Positions 19,555 through 29,310 of a stretch of 64,000 bases of DNA are shown here, piece by piece. Within the stretch, counting starts at the first letter, position 1; each line of letters starts with the position of its first letter. The stretch is from the NCBI RefSeq assembly GCF_003112435.1, contig NZ_BDOQ01000021.1:37622-101621 (forward strand), in the 5' to 3' direction. A program made the position numbers and the translations under genes. This DNA comes from Novimethylophilus kurashikiensis. Lineage in GTDB: Bacteria > Pseudomonadota > Gammaproteobacteria > Burkholderiales > Methylophilaceae. The notes beneath the pieces are model-generated. The model did no database searches. It saw only the letters and a list, made by a program, of their open reading frames with translations, and was not told the DNA's origin.

Positions 19555-20774
19555 GGTTGAACTCCAGAGTACGTAATACGGTAAATCATACCAGCGCGGT
19601 CATCCGATAAATAAACTGCGCCGTCCGGCCCGACGGTGAGATCGACAGGTCTCCCCCAGGCCCCCTTATCTCCCAACCACCCAGTCGCAAAGTCGGCGAC
19701 GCTAACCGGTTTGCCATCCTTGAAGTGCACGCGAACCACCTTGTAGCCGCTCGGCTGCTTGCGATTCCATGAGCCGTGCAGGGCGACCAAGGCATCGTTC
19801 TTGTAGTCCTCTGCCACATTGGCCTTGCCGAGAAAAGTCATGCCGAGCGGCGCTGCATGAGCAGGGAATGTGATCGCCGGTGGCGTCATTTTTTCGCAAA
19901 AACCGGTCGGACCTGGGAAGTTAGGGTCGGAAAAACGATTTCCCCAACAATACGGCCAGCCGTACTGACCGCCCCCTTCGATCAAGTTGAAATGCTCCGG
20001 CGGCAAATCGTCCATAGGCACCCCGCCCTTCTTGTCCGAGCGCATGTCGCTGCCGTTGTTGGTGGCAAACATGGCCTGCGTCCTGGGTTGCCAGTCGAAG
20101 CCCTCGGAATTGCGCAAGCCGGTGGCCCAGATGGGCGAGGTTGCATGCATACCTACCGTGGGAAGATATCCAGCAGGTTTTCCGTCGATGGTGTATCTAG
20201 CAATGGTTGCCCGCAACGGATTGTCTTCAACGCAAACATTGCAGCTCGAACCGATATTCAAATACAGGAGCCCATCCGGCCCCAGCTTGAGGGTTTTCAT
20301 GGTGTGGCCACCGCTGGGCAGGCCGGTGATCAAAGGCGTGATTTTCGTAGCCGGCCATTGCCCATCCTTGCGTTCAAGGCGGATCACTTCATCCTGGTCG
20401 GCGACCAGCAATTGTCCATTAAGGAAGGCCAGGCCTTGAGGCATATTGAGACCATCTGCCACCAGTACTGTTTCGTCGGCTTTGCCATCATGGTTGGCAT
20501 CCGGCAGCATGACCACCCGCTTATCGCCGCCCAGCGACACATAAAGATTGCCATCAGGCCCAAAGGCCATAAAGCGGGGTCCACGGAAATAATCGGCTCC
20601 GGCGCCGGGGAGCTTGGCGAATACGTTGAGCTTGAATCCCGGAGGAAGAATCAAGGCTTTGGCAGGGTCATCGGGAAGCGGTGTCACTTCCTGCAAACCG
20701 GCATCCGCTGGCAGGATTGCGAGCGCCATCAGCAAGGCCGCTACAGCCAAGTAGCGCCGACTAAGATAAGACAT
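19551..20774 (-). CDS. PQQ-dependent sugar (sorbosone-type) dehydrogenase-like protein
   Basis: The 407-residue precursor has an N-terminal signal peptide ('AVAALLMALAILPADA', about 9-24). Its beta-propeller has the family motifs 'FRGPRFMAFGPDGNLYVS', 'GLNMPQGLAF', 'WATGLRNSEGFDW' and 'ALHGSWNRKQPSGYKV'. Members are periplasmic soluble-type glucose or sorbosone dehydrogenases that bind PQQ. The open frame extends to 21140, but ATG at 20774 gives the signal peptide and overlaps the fccB stop by 14 bases. Its position behind a flavocytochrome c module is unusual. Confidence 0.8.
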   Translation of the reverse strand: MSYLSRRYLAVAALLMALAILPADAGLQEVTPLPDDPAKALILPPGFKLNVFAKLPGAGADYFRGPRFMAFGPDGNLYVSLGGDKRVVMLPDANHDGKADETVLVADGLNMPQGLAFLNGQLLVADQDEVIRLERKDGQWPATKITPLITGLPSGGHTMKTLKLGPDGLLYLNIGSSCNVCVEDNPLRATIARYTIDGKPAGYLPTVGMHATSPIWATGLRNSEGFDWQPRTQAMFATNNGSDMRSDKKGGVPMDDLPPEHFNLIEGGGQYGWPYCWGNRFSDPNFPGPTGFCEKMTPPAITFPAHAAPLGMTFLGKANVAEDYKNDALVALHGSWNRKQPSGYKVVRVHFKDGKPVSVADFATGWLGDKGAWGRPVDLTVGPDGAVYLSDDRAGMIYRITYSGVQP

Positions 20775-22017
20775 CGCTCCAGATATTCTTGGCCCACCAC
20801 TGCGCATAGTTGCCCTCCATCTCGCTCGGCTTGTCGGAAACACCGCCGCCCTCGGCCGGCAGCATGACTTGTTTGACCGCATCATAGCGATAAACGTTGG
20901 CGACATGCATGGCGAGTTTGTCCGTGACGTAGCTATAACAGGTATTGGCGAACACCGGCTGCGGATCAGTCGCTTGGCCCGACAGCAATGCAGCAATGGC
21001 ACTGGCGCAGACTTTCGCCTGGGAAGTGGCGATATGCGCCGATTTCGGCAACGCCGCGGATACGGAATCACCAAGGATGTGCACGTTAGGCACGCGCTTC
21101 GATTCATACGTGAGGAAATCCACCTCGCACCAACGTTCATTGACGTTAGCTGCGCCGATCGACTTGGCGATGCCCCCTGCAGATTGCGGCGGAATGACGT
21201 TGAGTACGTCCGCTTTCACGGCCTCAAACTCGGTCTTGGCAATGCGCCTCTGCACATCCACCTCGGTCACTGCACTGTTGGGGCGATATTCGATCATGCC
21301 CGGGTAAAGATCGGCCCAAGCCTTGGTGAACAAACCTTTCTTGGAGACAATTTCCGGATTGGCGTCCAGCACCAGCACCTTGGACTTAGGCTTGTGCTGC
21401 TTGAGGTAATACGCCACTTGGGAAGCACGCTCGTACGGCCCCGGCGGGCAGCGGTAAGGCGCCAAGGGAATGCTGATCGCGAATACGCCGCCGTCAGGCA
21501 TGGCTTCGAGCTGCTTGCGTAAATTGACGGTCTGCGGCCCGGCTTTCCAGGCATGGGGAATACGCTCCTGCGCCTCTGGCAAAGCGAGCATGGGCAATTT
21601 ATCCCAGAGGAAATCTACGCCAGGGGCAAGCACGAGACGGTCATAGGTGAGTTCGTCGCCGCTTTCCACCATGATTTTGCGCCGCTCGGGGTCGATACCC
21701 GTGACCATTTCGTGCAGTCGTTTGATGCCGTAAGCGTCGAGGCCGGAGTAGTTGAATGTCAGCTCGCCGATACGCTTGCTGCCGCCCAACACCAGGTTGC
21801 TCATGGGGCAGGAAACAAAGGTGGTGTTCTTCTCCACCAGGATGATTTCAAGCGCACTGCCGCCCCACAACCGGAGGTATTTTGCCGTCGTGGCACCCGC
21901 GTATCCGCCACCAACGATGACGACTCGGCCCTGTGCTTCGCCAGCCTTGGCAAGTTCGGGGAATAAGCCGAGGGCACTGCCCGCGGCCAAAAGCTTGAGG
22001 AAATCGCGCCGCTGCAT
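20761..22017 (-). CDS. fccB: Flavocytochrome c sulfide dehydrogenase, flavoprotein subunit (SoxF/FccB type)
   Basis: The product (418 residues) oxidises sulfide in the periplasm and passes electrons to its cytochrome partner. It has a Tat signal ('MQRRDFLKLLAAGSALG'), the FAD-binding 'VVIVGGGYAGATTAKYL', and the two Cys expected to form the redox disulfide, C190 in 'YRCPPGPYERA' and C360 in 'NTCYSYV'. The C-terminal FCSD flavin-binding domain is present. ATG at 22017 overlaps the TGA of the upstream cytochrome gene (TGATG), so coupling is likely. The gene pair identifies a sulfur-oxidising capacity. Confidence 0.9.
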   Translation of the reverse strand: MQRRDFLKLLAAGSALGLFPELAKAGEAQGRVVIVGGGYAGATTAKYLRLWGGSALEIILVEKNTTFVSCPMSNLVLGGSKRIGELTFNYSGLDAYGIKRLHEMVTGIDPERRKIMVESGDELTYDRLVLAPGVDFLWDKLPMLALPEAQERIPHAWKAGPQTVNLRKQLEAMPDGGVFAISIPLAPYRCPPGPYERASQVAYYLKQHKPKSKVLVLDANPEIVSKKGLFTKAWADLYPGMIEYRPNSAVTEVDVQRRIAKTEFEAVKADVLNVIPPQSAGGIAKSIGAANVNERWCEVDFLTYESKRVPNVHILGDSVSAALPKSAHIATSQAKVCASAIAALLSGQATDPQPVFANTCYSYVTDKLAMHVANVYRYDAVKQVMLPAEGGGVSDKPSEMEGNYAQWWAKNIWSDVLS

Positions 22018-22364
22018 CACATCAAGTCTCCCAATGGCATGGGTGTGGCCGGCGTCTTGCGCGGCTGGGCGGCAAAGTACTTAGCCAAAAGATCGGTTTC
22101 TTCCGGCGTTAGCCCTTTGGCATGATGCTGCATAACCGTCGCTCCCCGCGAGCCGTCGCGAAAAGCTTGCATCTGGGCAATGAAATAATTGGGATCGAGA
22201 CCGGCCAGCACCGGCGTTCCGCCGACACTGTTGCCGTCGTGACCATGACAGGCGGCGCATGAGGCCGCCAGAATACGAATGTGGCTGCTAACGTTACCGT
22301 CGGCAGCCACAGCGAAATTGGCAACACCGAAAAGTGCTGCGACCCCCAGGAAAATGTTCTTCAT
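22017..22364 (-). CDS. Monohaem cytochrome c, partner of FccB
   Basis: This 115-residue precursor has a Sec signal peptide ending 'NFAVA' (about 20) and a single haem-binding site 'CAACH' (C36-H40), with Met residues downstream that could serve as axial ligand ('ATVMQHH'). It resembles the class I cytochrome subunit of flavocytochrome c sulfide dehydrogenase. It is immediately upstream of, and overlaps, fccB, so it is probably FccA and accepts electrons from the flavoprotein. Confidence 0.85.
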   Translation of the reverse strand: MKNIFLGVAALFGVANFAVAADGNVSSHIRILAASCAACHGHDGNSVGGTPVLAGLDPNYFIAQMQAFRDGSRGATVMQHHAKGLTPEETDLLAKYFAAQPRKTPATPMPLGDLM

Positions 22365-22418
22365 TATTCTGCGCCGTGTTCCTAAAGTTGCAGCACTCCT
22401 TGGTGTAAAGACTTCAGA

Positions 22419-22901
22419 TTAGAAGCACTTCTCTTCCTTGCAGCCGTCGTCCTTGGCGCCGTTTTGCATCAAGAGTTCGGCCATTGCAGTATTGCCTTCG
22501 TCACGTACCACGCGCACGACGGAAACGTTGCCACGCAGCTTGATGTTGGGGTCGGCACCCTTGGAAAGCAGATATTTGACGATGTCGGTGTGGCCATCAA
22601 CGGCAGCCAGAGACAGCGCGGTCATCTTGGTGATCGGATGTTTGTAGTTAAGCTCCGCACCGCGCTCCACCAGCATCTTCACGATTGGCAATTGATTCTT
22701 GTTGGAAGCTACCTGAAGCCAGGACCAGGCGAAGACCTTCTCGTTGATATCCACGCCTTCATCCAGCACCTTGGCCACTGTCTTGGCATCGCCCTGTTCG
22801 ATGGCTTCGGACAAAGCCACTTGCTGGTCGTCGGTCATTGCGTACGAAGCATACGGCAGCGCCAGCACTGCTGCCAAAATCCATGCCTTAAGAAATTTCA
22901 A
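22419..22901 (-). CDS. Exported ankyrin-repeat protein
   Basis: The 160-residue protein has a signal peptide ('LAAVLALPYASYA', about 9-21), followed by ankyrin repeats with typical turns such as 'GDAKTVAKVLDEGVDINEK', 'NQLPIVKMLVERGAELNYK' and 'GHTDIVKYLLSKGADPN'. It ends with a Cys pair, 'DGCKEEKCF'. Small periplasmic ankyrin proteins are common near oxidative or redox genes, but no specific partner is visible. It lies between purL and the fcc operon on the same strand. Confidence 0.78.
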   Translation of the reverse strand: MKFLKAWILAAVLALPYASYAMTDDQQVALSEAIEQGDAKTVAKVLDEGVDINEKVFAWSWLQVASNKNQLPIVKMLVERGAELNYKHPITKMTALSLAAVDGHTDIVKYLLSKGADPNIKLRGNVSVVRVVRDEGNTAMAELLMQNGAKDDGCKEEKCF

Positions 22902-22928
22902 TTGCGCTCTCCTAACTTTCTAATTTAA

Positions 22929-25900
22929 TTAACCCACATATTTTCGTGCATTACGGAAAATCCGCATCCACGGCCCATCCTCAGTCCAACCGTCCGGTCG
23001 CCATGAATGCTGCACCGCGCGGAAAACCCGCTCCGGGTGCGGCATTGCAATAGTGAACCGTCCGTCCGCCGTGGTCAAACCGGTCACGCCCAGCGGCGAC
23101 CCGTTCGGGTTGAACGGATAGGTTTCGGTCGGCTTGCCGGTGTTGTCCACGTATCGCATGGCAACGAGTTGTTGCTGCAACGCCGATTCGACCGCGGACT
23201 GGTCAGAAAATTCCGCAAAACCCTCACCGTGCGCGACGGCAATCGGCATGCGGCTTCCGGCCATGCCCTGGAAGAAGATGGACGGCGACGGCAGCACTTC
23301 GACCATGGCGAAGCGTGCCTCGAACTGTTCCGATTTATTTCGGACAAAATGCGGCCAATGCTCGGCGCCCGGAATGATGCTGTGCAGGTTGCTCATCATC
23401 TGGCAGCCGTTACACACGCCCAAGGCAAACGAATCGCCACGCTGGAAGAACGCTGAAAACTCGTCGCGGGCACGGCCGTTGAACAGGATGGATTTGGCCC
23501 AGCCTTCGCCCGCACCCAGCACATCGCCGTAGGAGAAGCCGCCGCAGGCCACCAGCCCGGCAAAGTCCTTGAGGCTGACACGGCCAGAGATCACATCGCT
23601 CATGTGCACGTCGTGGGCTTCGAAACCGGCGCGGTCGAAGGCCGCTGCCATTTCTACTTGGCCATTGACGCCCTGCTCGCGCAGGACTGCCATCTTGGGA
23701 CGCTTGCCTGTAGCGATGTAAGGTGCCGCCACGTCTTCATTAATATCGAAGGTCAGCGCGGCATGCATGCCGGGGTCGGCGGCATCGAGAATACGGTCGT
23801 ATTCCTGCTGGGCACAAGCCGGGTTGTCGCGCAGGCTTTGCATGCGCCAGGTGGTTTCCGACCACCAGCGTTGCAGCGTCACGCGGCGCTCGCCGTAGAT
23901 TTCCTTGCCGCCCAAGCTGAAGCGAACATGGTCATCGTCGGCAATTCCGCCGATGTCGTGCGTCATGCCTTTGAGACCGGCCTGCTCGAACGCTTGCACG
24001 ACGGCAGCTGCATCGGTCGCCCGCACTTGCAGCACAGCGCCGAGTTCTTCGTTGAAAAGCGCTGCCGCAGCATTATTGCCGGCGAAACCATCGAGCACGA
24101 CATTCACGCCACGATGGCCGGCGAACGCCATTTCTGCCAGCGTCGTAAACAGTCCGCCGTCGGAACGGTCGTGGTAGGCCAAAATCTTGCCGTCGCGGTT
24201 AAGCTGCTGGACCGCGCTGAAGAAACCCTTGAGTGCATCGGCGCTATCGACATCGGGCGCTGCATTGCCGGTATGCGCGTAAACCTGCGCCAGAGCCGAG
24301 CCACCCAAGCGATTTTTCCCGGCGCCCAGATCGACCAGGATCAAGCGCGTCTCGCCCTTGTCGCTACGCAGTTGCGGGGTCAATGTATTGCGGCCATCGG
24401 CCACGGGTGCGAATGCGGTCACCACCAGCGAAATCGGTGCCGTCACGGCCTTCTTCTCGCCGTTTTCGTCCCACACTGTCTTCATCGACATTGAATCCTT
24501 GCCGACGGGAATGCTGATGCCCAGTTGCGGGCACAACTCCATGCCGACGGCACGTACCGTGTCATACAAGGCGGCGTCTTCACCGGGATGCCCTGCCGGG
24601 GCCATCCAGTTGGCCGAGAGCTTCAATTCACTCAATTCGCCGATGTCGGCCGCAGCAATATTGGTGATGGATTCGCCGATCGCCATGCGACCGGAGGCCG
24701 GGCCGTCGATGAGTGCCAGCGGCGCTTTTTCGCCGATGGCAAAAGCTTCGCCGCGATAAGTTTGGTAGCTGGTCAGCGTCACCGCCACATCGGCCACGGG
24801 AATCTGCCACGGGCCGACCATCTGGTCGCGCGCCACCATGCCGGTCACGGTGCGGTCGCCGATGGTGATGAGGAAAGTCTTGTCGGCCACGCCCGGCAAT
24901 TGCAGCACACGCTTGGCCGCATCGGCCAGGTCGATATTGGAGGCGTCGAAGGCAGGCAGTTGCTTGGCAACGTGAGCCACGTTGCGCGTCATCTTGGGCG
25001 GCTTGCCGAGCAGCACGGAAAGATCCATGTCTACCGGGTTGTTGCCGAAATGTGCGTCTTCCACTGTCAAATGGCGCTCTTCGGTCGCTTCACCAACGAT
25101 GGCAAATGGGCAGCGCTCACGCTCGCAGATCGCCTTGAAGCGCTCGATGTTTTCTTTGGCCACCGCCAGCACGTAGCGCTCTTGCGCTTCGTTGCACCAC
25201 AGTTCCTTGGGCGACATGCCCGGCGCTTCGTTATGCACGTCGCGCAGCTTGAACCGGGCACCGCGTTCGGCGTCGTTCACCAGTTCTGGGAAAGCGTTGG
25301 AAAGACCACCCGCGCCGACGTCATGGATCGCCAGGATGGGATTCGCCTCGCCAAGTTGCCAGCAGCGGTCGATGACTTCCTGCGCTCGACGTTCCAGCTC
25401 CGGGTTGCCGCGCTGCACGGAATCAAAGTCCAGATTCTCGGCATTGGCACCGGTATCCATGCTGGATGCTGCGCCGCCGCCCAGACCGATCAGCATGGCC
25501 GGGCCGCCCAGTTGCACCAGGTAAGCGCCAGCGGGAATCGGATGCTTCTTGGAATGCTGCGCGGAGATGTTGCCGATCCCGCCCGCCAGCATGACGGGCT
25601 TGTGATAGCCGCGCATTTCACCGGCAGATTCGACTTCCAGCGTGCGGAAGTAACCGGCGATGTTGGGACGGCCGAATTCGTTATTGTAGGCGGCGCCGCC
25701 CAGCGGGCCGTCGATCATGATCTGCAGCGCAGAAGCGATGCGGCCCGGCTTGCCGTAATCGCCTTCCCACGGTTGTTTGAAGCCGGGAATGGCAAGGTTG
25801 GAGACGGAGAAACCCGTCAAGCCCGCCTTGGGCTTGGAGCCGGAACCGGTCGCACCTTCGTCGCGAATTTCGCCGCCGGCGCCGGTCGCAGCGCCGGGGA

Positions 25901-26813
25901 AGGGCGAAATGGCGGTCGGGTGGTTATGCGTTTCCACCTTCATGAGGAAATGCATTTCTTCCTCGGTATAGGAGTACTTGCCGTCGCGCGGATAGAAGCG
26001 CTGCGTCACGTCGCCCTGCACGATGGAAGCATTATCGGAGTAAGCCACCACGGTCTTGCCCGGATTGAGCTTGTGCGTGTTGCGGATCATGCCGAACAGC
26101 GATTGCGCCTGCTCTACACCATCGATGATCCAATCGGCATTGAAAATCTTATGGCGGCAGTGCTCGGAGTTGGCCTGTGCAAACATCATGAGCTCAACAT
26201 CGGTGGGGTTGCGACCGATGCGGATGAAGTTTTCCACCAGGTAATCGATTTCGTCGGGAGACAACGCCAACCCCATGTCGGCATTGGCCGCTACCAGCGC
26301 ATTCTTGCCGCCGCCCAGGATATCCACGGTGGAGAGCGGCGCAGGCGCTGCGGTCTGGAACAGACGTGCTGCGTCATCCAGCGAAGGAAACACGGCTTCA
26401 GTCATGCGGTCGTGAATCAAGGGCAGCAATGCGCGCTTTTCCACGTCCGTAAGCGGCTGGCCGTCCGCTGCCTGCACGTAGAACGCCACGCCGCGCTCCA
26501 ACCGGCTGACGGCTTCAAGGCCGCAATGGTTGGCGATATCGGTAGCGCGCGACGACCAGGGCGAAATCGTGCCGGGTCGCGGAATGACCACGAACAGCTC
26601 TCCTGCCGGCGCTTCGCCCGCCATCTTGGGGCCATAGGTCAGAATCTGGTGCAGCACGTCGCTTTCCGGCTGAGTGAGATCGCGCGACGTTTGGGCGAAA
26701 TGCCAGAACTCTGCGTAGACGTGGCTGATACGGGGGGCGGCGCTTTTTAGCGCAGCGATGATTTTGTCGAGGCGAAAGGGAGAGAGAGCGGCGCTGCCAC
26801 GAATTCGAAGCAT
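22929..26813 (-). CDS. purL: Phosphoribosylformylglycinamidine synthase
   Basis: PurL converts FGAR, glutamine and ATP to FGAM in purine synthesis. The 1294-residue product has the single-chain layout of proteobacteria: an N-terminal PurS-like region, a duplicated AIRS-like synthase core with '[17 protein letters not shown]' at about 290, and a C-terminal glutamine amidotransferase with the catalytic Cys in 'GVCNGCQMM' and the His in '[10 protein letters not shown]'. The length matches E. coli PurL (1295). It stands alone, as purL commonly does in these bacteria. Confidence 0.97.
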   Translation of the reverse strand: MLRIRGSAALSPFRLDKIIAALKSAAPRISHVYAEFWHFAQTSRDLTQPESDVLHQILTYGPKMAGEAPAGELFVVIPRPGTISPWSSRATDIANHCGLEAVSRLERGVAFYVQAADGQPLTDVEKRALLPLIHDRMTEAVFPSLDDAARLFQTAAPAPLSTVDILGGGKNALVAANADMGLALSPDEIDYLVENFIRIGRNPTDVELMMFAQANSEHCRHKIFNADWIIDGVEQAQSLFGMIRNTHKLNPGKTVVAYSDNASIVQGDVTQRFYPRDGKYSYTEEEMHFLMKVETHNHPTAISPFPGAATGAGGEIRDEGATGSGSKPKAGLTGFSVSNLAIPGFKQPWEGDYGKPGRIASALQIMIDGPLGGAAYNNEFGRPNIAGYFRTLEVESAGEMRGYHKPVMLAGGIGNISAQHSKKHPIPAGAYLVQLGGPAMLIGLGGGAASSMDTGANAENLDFDSVQRGNPELERRAQEVIDRCWQLGEANPILAIHDVGAGGLSNAFPELVNDAERGARFKLRDVHNEAPGMSPKELWCNEAQERYVLAVAKENIERFKAICERERCPFAIVGEATEERHLTVEDAHFGNNPVDMDLSVLLGKPPKMTRNVAHVAKQLPAFDASNIDLADAAKRVLQLPGVADKTFLITIGDRTVTGMVARDQMVGPWQIPVADVAVTLTSYQTYRGEAFAIGEKAPLALIDGPASGRMAIGESITNIAAADIGELSELKLSANWMAPAGHPGEDAALYDTVRAVGMELCPQLGISIPVGKDSMSMKTVWDENGEKKAVTAPISLVVTAFAPVADGRNTLTPQLRSDKGETRLILVDLGAGKNRLGGSALAQVYAHTGNAAPDVDSADALKGFFSAVQQLNRDGKILAYHDRSDGGLFTTLAEMAFAGHRGVNVVLDGFAGNNAAAALFNEELGAVLQVRATDAAAVVQAFEQAGLKGMTHDIGGIADDDHVRFSLGGKEIYGERRVTLQRWWSETTWRMQSLRDNPACAQQEYDRILDAADPGMHAALTFDINEDVAAPYIATGKRPKMAVLREQGVNGQVEMAAAFDRAGFEAHDVHMSDVISGRVSLKDFAGLVACGGFSYGDVLGAGEGWAKSILFNGRARDEFSAFFQRGDSFALGVCNGCQMMSNLHSIIPGAEHWPHFVRNKSEQFEARFAMVEVLPSPSIFFQGMAGSRMPIAVAHGEGFAEFSDQSAVESALQQQLVAMRYVDNTGKPTETYPFNPNGSPLGVTGLTTADGRFTIAMPHPERVFRAVQHSWRPDGWTEDGPWMRIFRNARKYVG

Positions 26814-27222
26814 GGGGAAAATTCAGTGTGTGTAAAAACCGGAATTTTATCAGAAAGCCGCCTCGCTAGCTTCCCGCCTCCAGCATAACTGTATGACTTC
26901 CAAAGACGTTCGCCCGCATTGATCGATGGCTCATCGAACCAATTTGTCCAGGGAATAAACAAGCTTTTCAAACAGTGTATTTATTTGACGACAGTGCCTT
27001 TCCTTTAAAAACAATAAGTTGAGCTACAGGACACATGATAAGTCGCTCACGGGCAACATTCGCCACCCCGCAATAAATATATAAGCACTTGAATTTAAAT
27101 AGAAATTAAAGTTGGCAAGAGTATTGCTGTGTTAGTAACTCAACAGACTAGGTGTTCAACGAGTGATGTTGGGCAGGAGATTTCCTAGAACAAATCGAAA
27201 CCACTGATCAGGAGTCATGACG
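26814..27222. other. Intergenic region between divergent purL and the Crp/Fnr-type gene
   Basis: About 400 bases, more AT-rich than the flanking genes. The part near 27113-27128 holds a sigma-54-like promoter for the plus-strand regulator gene. AT-rich tracts at about 27075-27110 precede it. I see no PurR-type palindrome or riboswitch for purL, and no open frame with coding character. Confidence 0.6.
27113..27128 (+). promoter_or_regulatory. Sigma-54-type promoter for the Crp/Fnr-type regulator
   Basis: TGGCAAGAGTATTGCT matches the -24/-12 consensus TGGCACG-N4-TTGCW at every fixed position but one, with the GG-N10-GC spacing. The predicted start near 27139 gives a leader of about 80 bases. 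Confidence 0.72.
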
Positions 27223-27996
27223 ATGCAAAACTTAGCTCGCGCTTACCAACCTCAATCTACCACGCAACCCTGGCGCCCGAGACCGGCGTTCATACATTCG
27301 CCGAAACAGAATTACCTGCTGTCCTGCCTGCCGGAAGCATTGCAGGATCGCATTTATCCGGAACTCGAACTGGTGGAGTTGCGCCACGGACAAGTACTGC
27401 AAGAGCCGGGGGATAAATGGCGTTACGCTTATTTCCCCACCACTTCCATCCTGTCCAAAATCTACCTGCTCGAATCGGGATCGACCGCCGAGATCGCCGT
27501 CGTGGGCAACGAAGGCATGGTGAGCATTTGCCTGTTCATGGGCGGCGAATCCATGCCCAACCAGACCGTGGTCAAGAGTGCCGGCCACGCTTATCGCCTC
27601 AAGGGCAAGCTGCTCAAGGATGAGTTCTACGGATCCAGCGACATGCAAAGCCTGTTCCTACGTTACACCCAGGCGCTGCTCACGCAAATGGCGCAAACCG
27701 CAGTCTGCAACCGGCATCATTCTGTGGAACAGCAGCTGTGCCGTTGGCTGCTGCTCAATCTGGACCGATTGTCGTCCAACGAGATGATCATGACTCAGGA
27801 GTTCATCGCCAACATGCTGGGCGTACGTCGCGAAGGCATTACCGAAGCTGCGGGTCATCTGCAATCGGCAGGGTTGATCCAGTATTGCCGGGGCCGCATC
27901 CGCGTGATCGATCGTTTGGGCCTGGAAGCTCGCGCTTGCGAGTGCTACGACGTCGTCAAGCGCGAGTTCGACCGCCTGTTGCCGGCGGCCATTTAA
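27223..27996 (+). CDS. Crp/Fnr family transcriptional regulator
   Basis: The product of about 257 residues has an N-terminal cyclic-nucleotide-like sensor domain ('LELVELRHGQVLQEPGDKWRYAYF' region and 'GNEGMVSICLFMGGE') and a C-terminal winged helix ('QEFIANMLGVRREGITEAAGHL'). It lacks the N-terminal Cys cluster of Fnr, so it is not an oxygen-sensing FeS form, and its ligand is unknown. ATG at 27223 is preferred because AGGAG at 27210-27214 is 8 bases upstream. The ATG at 27217 would leave only 2 bases. A sigma-54-like promoter precedes it. Confidence 0.85.
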   Translation: MQNLARAYQPQSTTQPWRPRPAFIHSPKQNYLLSCLPEALQDRIYPELELVELRHGQVLQEPGDKWRYAYFPTTSILSKIYLLESGSTAEIAVVGNEGMVSICLFMGGESMPNQTVVKSAGHAYRLKGKLLKDEFYGSSDMQSLFLRYTQALLTQMAQTAVCNRHHSVEQQLCRWLLLNLDRLSSNEMIMTQEFIANMLGVRREGITEAAGHLQSAGLIQYCRGRIRVIDRLGLEARACECYDVVKREFDRLLPAAI

Positions 27997-28008
27997 AGCA
28001 ATGAAAAG

Positions 28009-28692
28009 TTACTGGCCGAGTGCGCCGAAGACCTTTTTAATCAGACTGGTTCCCGCAGAAACGGGATCCTTTCGGATAGCCTTCTCCTCCTCGGCCATCA
28101 TCAGGTAGAGCCCATCTAAAGCCTTCTGGGTAACGTACTGCTCCAGGTTGGCCTGGTCATCCTTGATCAGGCCGAGCTTGGCGCCGCTCTTGGCGAACTT
28201 GTTGTATTGCTTAGCCAAAGAAACATCTTCGGTCGCCTTGGTGACGATAGGCAGGAATTTTTCCGTCAATTGTGCAGAAGTCGTTTTCTTGAAATATTGG
28301 GTAGCGGCATCGTCACCACCGGTCAGAATCCCCTTTGCGTCTTGCAAGGACATCTTTTTCACAGAGTCGATCAACAGCGTCTTGGCCTCGGGCACAGCGG
28401 CTTCGGCGGCGCGGTTCATGCGCAGCACCAATTCATCCGCCTGTTTGCCCATGCCGAACATGCGCATGGCCTTCTCGGCTTTTTGCAACGATTCCGGCAA
28501 GGGAATCTTCACCTTGGGATTACCGAAAAACCCATCGGTCACGCCCAGTTTGCCCACGGCTGCCGAAGCGCCCTGAATCAGGGCATCCTTCAAGCCGCCC
28601 GCCGCCTCTTGATTGCTGAGATCGGATACGTTGAGCGCCCATGCAGAAATGCTGAGTGAAAGTGCAGTCAAACCTAGAAGTAAACGACGCAT
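28009..28692 (-). CDS. DUF4197 exported protein
   Basis: The 227-residue precursor has a signal peptide ending near 'SISAWA' (about 19). The mature protein is helical and carries the DUF4197 pattern with 'LSNQEAAGGLKDALIQGASAAV' spread over the first part, followed by 'VKIPLPESLQKAEK' and 'DELVLRMNRAAEAAVP'. The family is periplasmic and of unknown function. The gene is convergent with the regulator gene and lies downstream of the methyltransferase gene. Confidence 0.8.
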   Translation of the reverse strand: MRRLLLGLTALSLSISAWALNVSDLSNQEAAGGLKDALIQGASAAVGKLGVTDGFFGNPKVKIPLPESLQKAEKAMRMFGMGKQADELVLRMNRAAEAAVPEAKTLLIDSVKKMSLQDAKGILTGGDDAATQYFKKTTSAQLTEKFLPIVTKATEDVSLAKQYNKFAKSGAKLGLIKDDQANLEQYVTQKALDGLYLMMAEEEKAIRKDPVSAGTSLIKKVFGALGQ

Positions 28693-28773
28693 GGTGGTGA
28701 TCCTTGAGTATTGTTGGATAAGGAATGCTGTATGGCGGCATCATAGCGCCGCCCGCAATAAATCCCAACCAGT

Positions 28774-29310
28774 TCAGACGCGCACGGCACATATGCGCTG
28801 AATGACTGCGGGCTGCGGACGATTGACCACACCTTGTTCGAAAGCGACCACCTGAAGGCGGCCTGAAAAAGCATCAAGCAGTTCGTCGCGCTTCAACAGA
28901 AAATCGGGATTGCTGGGGCGGCCGAAACGCTCGTTACCTTCCATAAAGGTTTCATAGATCAGCACGCCTTGGGGACGGAGCACTTCGGGTAATAGCGGCA
29001 ACAGGGGGCGGTGCAGGTATCGGCTAACGATAACGCCATCGAACAACTGACCCGCATAAGGCCAAGGCTCGGATTCGAGGTCAGCCGTAGTGGTACGGAT
29101 GCCATGGATGCCGCTTAAGCGAGCCAAGGCCGTCGCATTCCGATCAGCCGCCTCGACGCGATAGCCGAGCCGAGCCAGCAAGAGGGCGTGCCGCCCTGCC
29201 CCGCATGCCACATCCAGCACCCGACCGCCCTCGACGATTCTTGGAACGAAGCGGCGTATCCAGAGAGAAGGTTCTTCTTCGTTTAGATCCTGGTTCGTAT
29301 TTTCATGCAT
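28774..29310 (-). CDS. Class I SAM-dependent methyltransferase
   Basis: The 178-residue protein has motif I 'RVLDVACGAGRHALLLARLG' (about 30-49), an acidic motif II region 'VEAADRNATAL', and 'DGVIVSRYLHRP' in the motif IV position. It resembles the small TehB-like methyltransferases. The substrate is unknown. ATG at 29310 overlaps the TGA of the HD-GYP gene (TGATG), so it is probably translated from the same message. Confidence 0.78.
   Translation of the reverse strand: MHENTNQDLNEEEPSLWIRRFVPRIVEGGRVLDVACGAGRHALLLARLGYRVEAADRNATALARLSGIHGIRTTTADLESEPWPYAGQLFDGVIVSRYLHRPLLPLLPEVLRPQGVLIYETFMEGNERFGRPSNPDFLLKRDELLDAFSGRLQVVAFEQGVVNRPQPAVIQRICAVRV

Noticed and set aside
24525..26750. A 741-codon open frame on the plus strand opposite purL
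   Set aside because: It is antisense to a clearly conserved gene. GC-rich codon bias leaves the opposite strand open, and the translation has no recognisable domain.
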